A stretch of DNA of 12,495 bases from positions 1 to 12,495 of the forward strand of contig JBBQTU010000124.1 of assembly GCA_038213005.1 (NCBI GenBank), in the 5' to 3' direction. This document shows, piece after piece, positions 1 through 8,257 of the stretch; position 1 is the first letter of the stretch, and every line of letters starts with the position of its first letter. The position numbers and the translations under genes are program-made. The notes below the pieces were generated by a model that was not told the DNA's origin, made no database searches, and worked only from the letters and a program-made list of their open reading frames with translations. Source of the DNA: JBBQTU01 sp038213005. Lineage in GTDB: Bacteria; Planctomycetota; Phycisphaerae; Tepidisphaerales; Tepidisphaeraceae.

Positions 1-126
1 CGCAATCAGTTCGACACCACGGGCGCCATTGCGTTCTTTGAAAGACACGGCAACCACATGGCCCTGCGGCGAGGCACCGAAGGCGTACGCCAATACGTGC
101 ATGAACTGCTGGCGATGCTGGCATGA
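1..126 (+). CDS. C-terminal fragment of an unidentified protein (5' truncated by window edge)
   Basis: Frame 1 is open from the first base to a TGA at 124-126 and encodes the last 41 residues of a protein that starts outside the window. The visible tail contains GAIAFFERHGNHMALRR and ends in a leucine-rich helix-like stretch, YVHELLAMLA. The codons end mostly in C or G like those of the neighbours, which supports real coding. I do not recognise the family from this tail. The gene converges on the PA14/PKD gene with only 8 bp between the two stop codons and no hairpin between them, so the two transcripts probably overlap at their 3' ends. Confidence 0.6.
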   Translation, partial: RNQFDTTGAIAFFERHGNHMALRRGTEGVRQYVHELLAMLA

Positions 127-134
127 ACCCGGGT

Positions 135-2129
135 TTACTTCGCCAGCGGCGTATCCTGACTCAGAGGATTCTCAGGGTATCGCTGCTTGAGCAGTTCACG
201 CAGCGACTTGGCTTTGGCCGGGTCTGCCTCAAGCAGCAGCTTGCTCGCCTTGTCCAGCAACTGCGGCGAATACGGCGACTGCGGCACCGCGTTGGCAAAC
301 GCCTCGGCCACCATCGCCGCCGCCTTTGACTTCCGCAGTTCCATCAACCCAACCCGCAGCAACATGCTGTGGCCTTCAAGGAAACTCACCGGAAACTGCG
401 ACTGCCACTTCTCCCACGCCTCTTCGCCGTCCTCCCACCGCCCCTCGGTGATATAGAACTCCGTCGTGCGCGCCATCGCCCCACCCACCGCCGCCTGCTT
501 CGCCAGACTCACCGGCGAAGGCAGGGCGTCCAGCACCTTTCGTCCCTCCTCGACCCGGCGGTTCAGCACCAGCATCTGCCCATACACCCGCCTGGCGCGA
601 TCATCCCCCTTCGCCAGCGGTTCAATAGCCTTGAGGGCGCCGGCCACATCGCCCTGCCACCAGCAAAGCACCTCAGCCAGTTCGCAGCCGGCCCACGGTT
701 GCAGATCCGAATCCGCCGGCACGGCACGCCACACGTCGACCATGTGGGTCAGTCGACCGCGTTTGAGCCAGTCCTGCTGCAGTTCCTCCAACGCCTTGAT
801 CGCCACCGCCCGGCTGGGATGTTGCGTCAACCCGGCCAGCCGCATTGCCACAACTTCCACGGCTTCCATGTTCCCCGCTCGCAGGTTCAGCAGCACGGCC
901 CATGGCAAGTCCCCCGTCGCCATCCGCGAGACATCGTACGTGCTGACCATACGCGAGTGGATCCCGAGTTCGTCTGTCGGCGGCCGGTCTACTCGCGACC
1001 AATCGCGATCCACGGAAATCCGAAACGTCTGCGTATCCGACAGTTGTCCGGCCTTCGCCGTCACGCTGATCTCGCGAAGCCCCGACGTGAGGAACACGTG
1101 CTCCAACTCCTTGCCATCTGCAGATTGCCCATCCCCAAACTCCCAATGCCACTGCACGCGATCGCTCTGGGCAAAGGTCGTTCTCAGGGCTAATGCCACG
1201 CGATGCGAGTAGTTGCCGGCGTAGAATGCCTCGCCTTTGTACTCGCTGGACATATCCGCCGTCAGCGGCCGATTCACCTGCTCCAGCGGGCCCGCCTGTG
1301 CCGCCCCCAGCAGCCCGAAAGATTCGCGGCCCACAATCTCGAGCTTCTCCATGTCCGGCCGGCGCCAGAAGACGCCAAATGGCCCATCGCCCGAGATGTT
1401 GACGTGATAGAACACCAGCGCATGCCAGCCTCGCTTCAGGTACACGCGATCCTGAAACCGCGAATCACCCGCCCCATATCGGGCAAATACCACCGGCTTG
1501 TCATCCAGATACAGCGCCCCACGATCATCCGCGGCCACGGCGAACACATACTCTCCATCAATGGGCGCAAACAGGCTCCCGCTCAACTTGGAGACGGTGC
1601 GTTCCTGCATGCCGAACGGGTTCACGCCCTGGTAGATCCGCTGCAGCATGGTCTTGCCCAGCACGGTCTTGGACGCCTCAAACGCCGCCGGCAGGTCAGC
1701 GATCTTCTCCACCGGCTGACCGTTCCACTGCCGCATCTCCATGAGCAGTCCACCCTTGCCGACCGCATCCTCGACCGCCGGCGGCTTGCCATTGGCGAAG
1801 TAGACGTAGTAATCGCGAATGCCCTTCACAGTATCAAACACCAGTTCAATCTCATCGCCCGCACCCACCGACACCACCCGCGACCGCGTCACCCGCCCGC
1901 CAGCAGTAACAACGCGAAAATCGCTGCCGTCGGCCTTGTGCTTACTGTTGGAAAGGAAGGTGCAGCGCGCCAACTCGTCGCCATTGACGCGCTCGGCCGA
2001 CAGCGTCAGTTGCAGCGACCGCCGAAATGTCCACGCAGGGTCATGCCACGCCGCCTGCGCCGCCGACGCAAGCATACCCAGCCACAACAACCCCACCAGA
2101 CCCAGCATTCGCCCAGCCATTTGTCGCAT
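135..2129 (-). CDS. Exported PA14- and PKD-domain protein with C-terminal helical repeats
   Basis: This encodes about 664 residues. I chose the ATG at 2127-2129 because GGAG lies 4 bases before it; the GTG one codon earlier (2130-2132) has only 1 base of spacing. A signal peptide is clear: a hydrophobic stretch MLGLVGLLWLGMLASAAQA, with cleavage probably after AQA. The mature part begins with a beta-rich region (about residues 28-115), resembling domains that precede concanavalin- or PA14-like modules. A PA14-like domain follows at about 160-270 (YQGVNPFG, then DGEYVFAVAADDRGALYLDD and GWHALVFYHVN), then a PKD domain at about 295-375 (WHWEFGDGQSADGKELEHVF). Residues about 405-655 look all-helical with TPR-like spacing. 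PA14 and PKD domains usually bind carbohydrate or mediate contacts outside the cytoplasm. No catalytic motif was seen, so a binding or scaffold role is inferred. Diverges from the HAD gene. Confidence 0.85.
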   Translation of the reverse strand: MRQMAGRMLGLVGLLWLGMLASAAQAAWHDPAWTFRRSLQLTLSAERVNGDELARCTFLSNSKHKADGSDFRVVTAGGRVTRSRVVSVGAGDEIELVFDTVKGIRDYYVYFANGKPPAVEDAVGKGGLLMEMRQWNGQPVEKIADLPAAFEASKTVLGKTMLQRIYQGVNPFGMQERTVSKLSGSLFAPIDGEYVFAVAADDRGALYLDDKPVVFARYGAGDSRFQDRVYLKRGWHALVFYHVNISGDGPFGVFWRRPDMEKLEIVGRESFGLLGAAQAGPLEQVNRPLTADMSSEYKGEAFYAGNYSHRVALALRTTFAQSDRVQWHWEFGDGQSADGKELEHVFLTSGLREISVTAKAGQLSDTQTFRISVDRDWSRVDRPPTDELGIHSRMVSTYDVSRMATGDLPWAVLLNLRAGNMEAVEVVAMRLAGLTQHPSRAVAIKALEELQQDWLKRGRLTHMVDVWRAVPADSDLQPWAGCELAEVLCWWQGDVAGALKAIEPLAKGDDRARRVYGQMLVLNRRVEEGRKVLDALPSPVSLAKQAAVGGAMARTTEFYITEGRWEDGEEAWEKWQSQFPVSFLEGHSMLLRVGLMELRKSKAAAMVAEAFANAVPQSPYSPQLLDKASKLLLEADPAKAKSLRELLKQRYPENPLSQDTPLAK

Positions 2130-2150
2130 CACGCTCCGATCCGATATACC
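2121..2150 (+). promoter_or_regulatory. Candidate sigma-70-like promoter for the HAD gene
   Basis: TTGTCG (2121-2126) and TATACC (2145-2150) are separated by 18 bp. If used, transcription would start about 4 bases before the ATG at 2161, giving an almost leaderless mRNA, which fits the missing Shine-Dalgarno site. The -35 element lies inside the first codons of the divergent PA14 gene. This is a match by eye to a loose consensus in a GC-rich genome and could be chance. Confidence 0.25.
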
Positions 2151-2160
2151 ATTTCATACC

Positions 2161-2781
2161 ATGAACGCCCAAGTCATGTTGTCTCGCCCACATGCCATTC
2201 TATTCGACATGGACGGCACTTTGACCATCCCGCGCCTGGACTTCCCGCGGATCAAAACCGAAATGGGCATCGGCGATCAGCCAATTCTTGAGTCGCTGGC
2301 CTCGATGCCGCCCCACCGGCGTGCGGCCGCCGAAGCCATCCTGCACCGCCACGAGGACGAGGCGGCCGCCAATGCCGAACTGGCCCCCGGATGCCGCGAA
2401 CTGATCACCTGCCTCCGCCAGCGCCGCATCGGCATGGCCCTTGTGACCCGTAACCGCCGTCAGAGCGTCGATACCTTTCTCGCCCGCCACCCCCTGCCAA
2501 TCGATGTGCTGATCACCCGCGACGATGGTCCGCACAAACCGCACCCCGCCTCACTGCTGCTGGCCTGCCACAGGCTGTCAGTCTCGCCGGCGCATGCCTG
2601 GATGGTCGGCGACGGCTCCTATGACGTCCAGGCCGCCATCGCCGCCGGAATCCTCAGCATCTGGCTGAGCCTCGGCCGAACCCGTACCTTCGCCGCCAAG
2701 CCAACCCACACGATCACCAGCCTCGCCGAACTGCAGATGCTCCTGACGAATATGCCAGCGTCTGGGCCGCTGCCCGGTTAG
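2161..2781 (+). CDS. HAD-superfamily phosphatase (phosphoglycolate-phosphatase-like)
   Basis: This 206-residue protein has all four HAD motifs. Motif I is FDMDGTLT, with nucleophile Asp16 and general acid Asp18. Motif II is ALVTRN (Thr96). Motif III is the Lys in HKPHP (Lys126). Motif IV is VGDGSYD (Asp151 and Asp155). A small helical cap (about residues 25-75) lies between motifs I and II, as in the phosphoglycolate phosphatase/beta-phosphoglucomutase group. It should be a cytoplasmic Mg-dependent phosphatase; the substrate cannot be read from the sequence. The reading frame is open further upstream (from 1819), but that part is antisense to the PA14 gene, and the conserved domain starts just after the ATG at 2161. 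A second ATG lies at 2176. There is no recognisable Shine-Dalgarno site. Length is normal for the family. Confidence 0.88.
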   Translation: MNAQVMLSRPHAILFDMDGTLTIPRLDFPRIKTEMGIGDQPILESLASMPPHRRAAAEAILHRHEDEAAANAELAPGCRELITCLRQRRIGMALVTRNRRQSVDTFLARHPLPIDVLITRDDGPHKPHPASLLLACHRLSVSPAHAWMVGDGSYDVQAAIAAGILSIWLSLGRTRTFAAKPTHTITSLAELQMLLTNMPASGPLPG

Positions 2782-2806
2782 CAGCAGCATGGCTCGCACG
2801 CGATAC

Positions 2807-2836
2807 GAAAAAGGGCCCGGCACCTGGCCGGGCCCT
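2807..2836 (-). terminator. Intrinsic terminator of the GH2 glycosidase gene
   Basis: A perfect 10-bp GC-rich stem is formed by AGGGCCCGGC (2812-2821) and GCCGGGCCCT (2827-2836) around a 5-base loop. On the - strand it is followed by five T residues (the A-run 2808-2812 on the + strand). It lies 25-54 bp past the TAG of the GH2 gene, which is the right place and orientation. On the + strand no T-run follows, so it would be weaker for the convergent HAD gene, whose stop is 30 bp away. Confidence 0.85.
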
Positions 2837-2860
2837 AAGTATCCTCAGACTGAGCCGCAG

Positions 2861-5800
2861 CTACTTCACCTTCGCCGCCGTCAACGAAAGCAGCACTCCT
2901 GTGCCCCGGCTCTCGTCCATCCCAACCATGTCCACGGACTTGATCTCAACATCCGGGCGAGGATTGTTCCACTGCCTGGCGTACGCGACGGCATACTCGT
3001 CGCTGCCTTCGTACTGCCGCATCCAGGCGAGTTGCCCACCCGGCAGAGGTTTCGGGTTCTGCTGGACATAGTTGTCAATGTCGATCTCAGAGTAGACCGG
3101 CACTTCAACCTTCTGCCCATCGGCGTAGTTGATGACGTACTTGAACATCGCGAACTTCCGCTTCTCGCGGCGGTCCTCGTTGTTCATGCGGTTGCCCATC
3201 TTGGCCGCGTGCAGGAAGAACAGGGCATCGGCCTTGGTGTTCACCGGGATGTCCTTGATCTCTCTGGCCAGTTTGCCCGGGACGCCGCTGCCCCCCAGCA
3301 TCAGCACCTGCGGCACAGGACTGGTCGGCATCTCGTAGATCTCGTACTGCACACCCTGGAACATCTGTTTGCCTTGGGGCAGGCCCTTGAATGTACGGTT
3401 CTTGTCGCCAAAGAACTCCCCACGCTCGTCTTTGTAGGCCGTCGCCTTTGTATGAATGTCCACCGGCGCGTAGCTGAGCATGTTCTCGCTGGCAATCACC
3501 GTCTTTCCCCCGGCAAACGGAGCCTTCAGATTCCGCAGCACCGTCGCCAGGATCGTTCGCTTCTTCTCCTTATTCACCGGAACAGCTTCGTTCTCCTGGA
3601 ACTTCAGGTTGCACAGCACCACGCCGCCGTTGCCTTTCACGTACTGCATCAACCCGCCGCAGTTCACCATCGGCTTGACGCTCTGATAAAACTCGGCCGG
3701 CCGCTGGACCTTGATCCAGATGTTGTCGATACCGATGTTCTTCGCTTTCGTCGGGTCGAGTTGGAAATCCAGCACCTGCAACGTCAGGCTCTTTGCCTTG
3801 TGCGGGGCCACCGCGAACGTCTGTATCTCGCTGTCGGGCTTCATATCCAATTCGACATGATCGCCGCCATCGAACACCAAGGCGATCTTCGTCGTCGGGT
3901 TGTAGTTCATCGAAGCCTTGTATGTCAGCTCCGTGATCGTCTCCTCCTTGGGCAGGTCGATCTTGATGTCAAAAGGCTTGCCATCCTTCGGAGCAGGGAA
4001 ATCGATGATCAGCGGCCACCCATCCGACCCGACAAACCCGTTGGTGATATTTGCATAGGCGTGGAAATCACTCTTCCCAAACGGCGCGACCTCGTCGTAG
4101 TCCACCACATACCCGAACATGTCCGACGCCACATATTCATCCGCCGTCCACCCGAAAACGCGCTGCCCGGAAAGCAGCACGATCTCTCCCGTCGTCAACC
4201 CGGATGTCAGCGGATTGCGCACCGCCGGGAACGTCACCCGCTCCCGCCCGAACGCGCGCATCGCATGCTCAAACCCGACTATCTTGTTGTAGTCGCCAAC
4301 TCCCTCCGGCGTCAGGCCCGTGAACAGGATATACCCCCCGCGATTCCAGAACGCCTGCACCTTGTCCATGTTCGCCGCCAGCGTCTTCAGATTCGCCGCA
4401 CTCGCGGTGATCAGCGCCAGCTTCTTGTCCGCGTCGCTCAGCGCCGCCAGGGGATCCACCGCCTTCGCATACTCCAGCCCGATCCCGTCAATCGCCTTGG
4501 CAACCTGCTCATCCTGCACGCTGACCGCAACGTTCGCGAACTCCTGCTTGTACTGCCCGCCAGAGCAGACCATGTTCACAAGCAGTTGCTGCGCCACGGC
4601 GCTCGTCGCAAGCTTGTGGCTCATGTCCACTTGGCTGATATACATCACGCCCTTGCCCACCGGCACCTCGACCATCACGCTCTGCGACAGCCGCGGCCCC
4701 ACCTGCATCAGGCTCTTGGCCCCGCGGGTCGGCTTGTTGTACGCGTTGCGATAGACGATCGAGTCTCCCGCCCATGTGAAAAAGTCCTGGTCCTTCAGCC
4801 CCTTAAACAGCGGATGAGAGCTGTCCTCAATGAACGCAATCCGGCCGGTGCCAACCGTCTGGTCCAGCCCAAACTCATCCTTCGTCTTGATCGGCGCCGG
4901 TTCCAACTCAGCCGGAATCGCCTGGTACTTCAGCGGATTGCTCTGATCCAGCACAAACACAGCCTTGCCCGTCGATGCATAGGCCGCCAGCGCCGTGCTC
5001 GTGCTCTGGATGGTCGATATCGCATCCGGAGCCAACAGCAGCACCTTGGCTGATTCAGGCAGCTTCTCAAGGCTGTTCACCGGCGTAAATGCGATCTTGG
5101 CAGCATTCAGCGTGTCCGACAGGACGCCCTTGGGATCAAACACCACCACCGCCCCACCGCCCATCGTCCCACTGCCAGCCACCGGCGGCAGGATGGAAAC
5201 TTCCTTCACATCGCGGAACAGCGTCTTGTCGCCCGCCGACAACGTCAGCACCAACTGCCCCTCCTGCCGCGTCGCGACCTGCGGCATCGCAATCTGCTCC
5301 TCAAACTTCTCGGCCGTTCCAGGCTTCACATCGTGCTGCGTGCTCTTCTTGTAGACCTCCTTGCCATCAATCGTCAGCACGCGGCTGAACGTCAGCGGCT
5401 CCGCATACTGCGTGTCATTGAACACCCCGAACGTACGCGTGATCTTCTGACCCGACCCAAACGTCCAGTCCCACTGGCGCGTAAACACCGCCCGAGGCGC
5501 ATTGGCCACCCGCTGCCGCGCGCCCCCCTCGTCACCCAGCCAGAAATGCCAGCCCGCATAGTAACCACCCCATCGATACCCTTCCTGGAGCATGCGATAC
5601 ATCGTCGCGACCGCATCCTTCGTAGCCGCCTTGCCCTGGAAGCAAACCTCGCCGCCCCACAATGAATAGTCGGCCGGGTTGATGCCCGTGGCGAAATAGT
5701 CTTCCCCGATAAACCGCGGCCGCTTCATGTCCCACTTCCAGCGCCCGCGCCCGCCGCCCTCCACAAATGGCTCATATGCCAGATCCGGATATCCCGTCCC

Positions 5801-7939
5801 CGCTGTGGAAACATAGTGATCCCCATGCACCGGCAAAAGGTTCTCTTTGCCCGCCCCGCCGCCGTCGATCATGACCGCGCGTGTGGGATCCGCCTTCATG
5901 ACCGCATCCGCCGCCTTGGCGATCTCCCGCTCGTACTGGTCCATGTTGGGGCTGTGGCCCAGCAGGTTGATCAGGTTGATGAACGCAAACTCATTCTCGA
6001 TCGACCAGATCGCGATGGATGGATGGTTCCGCTCCCCCTTCACCTGCGCTGCGCACTGTTCTCGCCAATTCTTCATCAGCCCCAGCTTGAGTTCCGAACC
6101 ACCCTGCTTCTTCTTGATCTCCCCGTCGTTCTCGATGAATGCGTTGCCGATCATCTCGCCATCCAGCGTCGTATTACGCCGCACCACGACACCGCCGCGA
6201 TCCATGAAATCCAGCGCCTGCTGCGGCTCCATCCCAAACCATCGCGGGTCGTGCCCGGCCTGCCCGGCCGTCGCAAACCGCATCAGCCGCTCGTTGGCAT
6301 TCTTGTACGCCTTAAGCCAAGACTCGCTCGTCCGCCCCGTATCGCCGATCAGGTCAGCCCAGATATGCCACGTCACGCCATTGAGCGTGAACTTGGTCCC
6401 CACCGTCTTCCACTGCCGGAACCCGAAGCTGGTCTCCCTCACGTCCACCGCCTTACCGCCCACCGCCACCGTCGTCCGCAGGCGATACATATTCGGCGTA
6501 TCAGGCCACCACAGCTTCGCATCCGTCCACGCATCACTCAGGTTGATCGTCTCGCTCTTGCCCGCCACCACCTCGAAAGGCTTAGCCGCGAATGTCCTGG
6601 CAACCTCATTGCTCTTGTCGTCCACCGCCTCCCAGCGGATCTCGCCGGCCGCGTTCTCGCTGGCATTGTTCGTCAGCGTCACCTCCGCCTCAAGCTGCTT
6701 CTTCTCCACCGACGGCTTCACGAACACATCCGACGCATACACATTCCCCGCCGCCACCAGCGTGGGAGTGCACAGGATTCCCGATTGCGGGCAGTTCCAG
6801 ATCGGGTAATCCATATCCTGAAAACCATCCCCAAAGAACTTCAGCGGCGTGTTGAACGTCTTGCGCAACTTCATCGGGTTGTCCGGATTCGCCGTCCGGC
6901 CATACCACGCATCCCGAATCCCCACCCACACCTCATTCACCTGCCCCGGCTTGATCGCCTTGGTCAGGTCAATCTGGAAATTGCAGAATGGGTTCTTCTC
7001 AAACCCGCAGTAGACGCCATTCACATAAACGGTTGTATTCAGGTTGTTCAGCGGAAAGTCGATATAGAAAGACCGCCCCGCAAGGCTCGCCGCCACATCC
7101 ACTCGCGTGCGATACCACAGGCGGTGCGCAAAAATCAGGTCGATGCGGCTCTCGTTCTTGTCCGATGGAACATCAATCGCCTTGAAGAACGTCACCTTCG
7201 GCAGGCTCTTGATCGGCTCGGCCACCTCGCCCGGGCTCTGCTCATCATCCCGCGCCACTTCCCACGCACCCTTCAGCGCCACACTCACCCGCTGCCCGGC
7301 CGGCGCCTCCGCCAGCTTGAACACATTCTTCGTCGCCGCTTCATCCTTTTCATCCCGCCCGGTCTCGCCCGGCTTAAACTTCGAATTGCGATGGAACTCG
7401 CCCTCATTGATGCAGATCGCATCGCCGGCGAACAGCAGCCGGCCGAATTTCCCGTCCTTGTTCTTGACCTTGGGCATGCGCAGTTCCAGCACGTGCTGCC
7501 CCGGCGTCAGCTCCGCATCCCCCATCTTGACCCACGCCACCTCGCAGAAGAACGCAATCTCCATCAGGTCCGTGGTCAGTTCGTCGGACGATATCTTCTT
7601 CCACGCCCCCTCGTCTATCCGATAATCAAACGCCGATCGGGCAAACTCAAACCCAATCCGGTTCCACACCTCATACTTGGCGCCCTTCTTGATCTCAAAG
7701 GGATATTGCACCAGCACCCCGTCGGCCGGCACCTCGGCCTCCACCTTGTCCTGGTCGATCGAGATGCTCATCCACTTCCCGCCGGACAGAAACTGGGCGT
7801 TCCCCCACCCCGCGTTGTTCACCTTCACATTGGCCTTGCCGCTCTCCCCCTCCAGCCAGACAAACTCACCGGCATGCAGCCCCCGAGCCCCCGCCATCGA
7901 CACCGCCGCCACCAGAACCGCCTTGATCCACAGCCGCAT
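2861..7939 (-). CDS. Very large exported glycoside hydrolase family 2-type enzyme
   Basis: This encodes 1,692 residues. The ATG at 7937-7939 is chosen because AGGAG lies 7 bases before it and a clean signal peptide begins there (MRLWIKAVLVAAVSMAGARGLHA, probable cleavage after LHA). Domains by eye: an N-terminal carbohydrate-binding-like beta domain (about 25-180); a GH2 sugar-binding jelly roll (about 220-345, with NLNTTVYVNGVYCGF); an Ig-like GH2 domain (about 400-510); and a TIM barrel (about 515-815). In the barrel, IWSIENEF supplies the Asn649-Glu650 pair expected for the acid/base, and PRFIGEDYF supplies Glu746 as the likely nucleophile. The C-terminal half holds glutamine-amidotransferase-like folds (about 925-1130 and 1170-1290), a beta domain (about 1310-1410), and a last domain with ADALFFLHAA and YVINYADGQKVEVPV, as I recall from planctomycete-type glycosidases. 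It should act on exported or environmental glycans with retention; substrate unknown. The barrel middle is unlike LacZ (see findings). Confidence 0.9.
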   Translation of the reverse strand: MRLWIKAVLVAAVSMAGARGLHAGEFVWLEGESGKANVKVNNAGWGNAQFLSGGKWMSISIDQDKVEAEVPADGVLVQYPFEIKKGAKYEVWNRIGFEFARSAFDYRIDEGAWKKISSDELTTDLMEIAFFCEVAWVKMGDAELTPGQHVLELRMPKVKNKDGKFGRLLFAGDAICINEGEFHRNSKFKPGETGRDEKDEAATKNVFKLAEAPAGQRVSVALKGAWEVARDDEQSPGEVAEPIKSLPKVTFFKAIDVPSDKNESRIDLIFAHRLWYRTRVDVAASLAGRSFYIDFPLNNLNTTVYVNGVYCGFEKNPFCNFQIDLTKAIKPGQVNEVWVGIRDAWYGRTANPDNPMKLRKTFNTPLKFFGDGFQDMDYPIWNCPQSGILCTPTLVAAGNVYASDVFVKPSVEKKQLEAEVTLTNNASENAAGEIRWEAVDDKSNEVARTFAAKPFEVVAGKSETINLSDAWTDAKLWWPDTPNMYRLRTTVAVGGKAVDVRETSFGFRQWKTVGTKFTLNGVTWHIWADLIGDTGRTSESWLKAYKNANERLMRFATAGQAGHDPRWFGMEPQQALDFMDRGGVVVRRNTTLDGEMIGNAFIENDGEIKKKQGGSELKLGLMKNWREQCAAQVKGERNHPSIAIWSIENEFAFINLINLLGHSPNMDQYEREIAKAADAVMKADPTRAVMIDGGGAGKENLLPVHGDHYVSTAGTGYPDLAYEPFVEGGGRGRWKWDMKRPRFIGEDYFATGINPADYSLWGGEVCFQGKAATKDAVATMYRMLQEGYRWGGYYAGWHFWLGDEGGARQRVANAPRAVFTRQWDWTFGSGQKITRTFGVFNDTQYAEPLTFSRVLTIDGKEVYKKSTQHDVKPGTAEKFEEQIAMPQVATRQEGQLVLTLSAGDKTLFRDVKEVSILPPVAGSGTMGGGAVVVFDPKGVLSDTLNAAKIAFTPVNSLEKLPESAKVLLLAPDAISTIQSTSTALAAYASTGKAVFVLDQSNPLKYQAIPAELEPAPIKTKDEFGLDQTVGTGRIAFIEDSSHPLFKGLKDQDFFTWAGDSIVYRNAYNKPTRGAKSLMQVGPRLSQSVMVEVPVGKGVMYISQVDMSHKLATSAVAQQLLVNMVCSGGQYKQEFANVAVSVQDEQVAKAIDGIGLEYAKAVDPLAALSDADKKLALITASAANLKTLAANMDKVQAFWNRGGYILFTGLTPEGVGDYNKIVGFEHAMRAFGRERVTFPAVRNPLTSGLTTGEIVLLSGQRVFGWTADEYVASDMFGYVVDYDEVAPFGKSDFHAYANITNGFVGSDGWPLIIDFPAPKDGKPFDIKIDLPKEETITELTYKASMNYNPTTKIALVFDGGDHVELDMKPDSEIQTFAVAPHKAKSLTLQVLDFQLDPTKAKNIGIDNIWIKVQRPAEFYQSVKPMVNCGGLMQYVKGNGGVVLCNLKFQENEAVPVNKEKKRTILATVLRNLKAPFAGGKTVIASENMLSYAPVDIHTKATAYKDERGEFFGDKNRTFKGLPQGKQMFQGVQYEIYEMPTSPVPQVLMLGGSGVPGKLAREIKDIPVNTKADALFFLHAAKMGNRMNNEDRREKRKFAMFKYVINYADGQKVEVPVYSEIDIDNYVQQNPKPLPGGQLAWMRQYEGSDEYAVAYARQWNNPRPDVEIKSVDMVGMDESRGTGVLLSLTAAKVK

Positions 7940-7946
7940 AATTCTT

Positions 7947-7951
7947 CTCCT
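7947..7951 (-). promoter_or_regulatory. Shine-Dalgarno site of the GH2 gene
   Basis: The - strand reads AGGAG followed by seven bases and ATG. It is the best ribosome binding site in the window. It fixes the start of the GH2 gene at 7939 rather than at the first in-frame start (8176), which would place 79 Arg-rich residues before the signal peptide. Confidence 0.85.
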
Positions 7952-8220
7952 GAGCAAAGCCCATCGGAAAGTCACACGCCCACATCCGTGCGCAGCAGCA
8001 CGGCACAATGGGTTACGGTTAAACTCGCCAGCCGTTGCCGGGATAATGCCCAACTTCCGATTTCCACTCACCGCATATGGCAGCGCTCGACCATTATCGA
8101 CAAAGCCCCCCCTCAATTGCCAGAAACTTCCGCTACGGACAGCAGTCCGTGGGTTTACTCCTGTGCGCCACGACATTTCCCACCCCCCCTGCCGCGAAAA
8201 GCCGCGTATCTGCCCCGCGT

Positions 8221-8252
8221 CCCGCCCTCCCGGCCCTCTCGCCCTCCCGCCC
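8221..8252 (-). repeat. GGG-run tract (potential G-quadruplex) just past the PP2C stop codon
   Basis: On the - strand, seven GGG triplets occur in 32 bases with loops of 1 to 5 bases, beginning six bases after the TGA of the PP2C gene; an eighth G-run lies slightly further downstream. The tract would be part of the PP2C mRNA 3' end. No hairpin/T-run terminator was found for this gene, so the tract may help end or stabilise the transcript, or it may be simple low-complexity sequence. Confidence 0.6.
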
Positions 8253-8257
8253 TCTCC

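Larger units (their letters stand above)
7940..8257. other. 318-bp spacer between the PP2C gene and the GH2 gene
   Basis: No gene was seen here. From the GH2 side, it holds the ribosome binding site, then a small inverted repeat CCGTGC-6 nt-GCACGG (7986-8003). Next is TTACGGTTAA (about 8014-8023), a partial palindrome with a central CG that loosely recalls LacI-type operators. A -10-like GATAAT lies on the - strand (8093-8098), with only a weak -35 partner (TGGCAA, 17 bp away). A second inverted repeat is ACGGAC-4 nt-GTCCGT (8135-8150). The far end is a G-run tract listed separately. The spacer length and these elements suggest that the GH2 gene has its own promoter rather than relying on read-through from the PP2C gene. 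Confidence 0.4.

Noticed and set aside
1819..2160. Upstream extension of the HAD gene
   Set aside because: It is antisense to the PA14/PKD coding sequence; the HAD fold begins right after the ATG at 2161.
2789..5053. A 754-codon open frame on the + strand opposite the GH2 C-terminal half
   Set aside because: Same antisense composition artefact, and it starts across the GH2 terminator hairpin.
8135..8150. ACGGAC-AGCA-GTCCGT inverted repeat as a terminator for the PP2C gene
   Set aside because: The stem is only 6 bp, no T-run follows on the - strand, and it lies over 100 bp past the stop codon.
7940..8176. N-terminal extension of 79 codons on the GH2 gene
   Set aside because: The extension is Arg-rich and would bury the signal peptide, while AGGAG with 7-base spacing marks the ATG at 7939.
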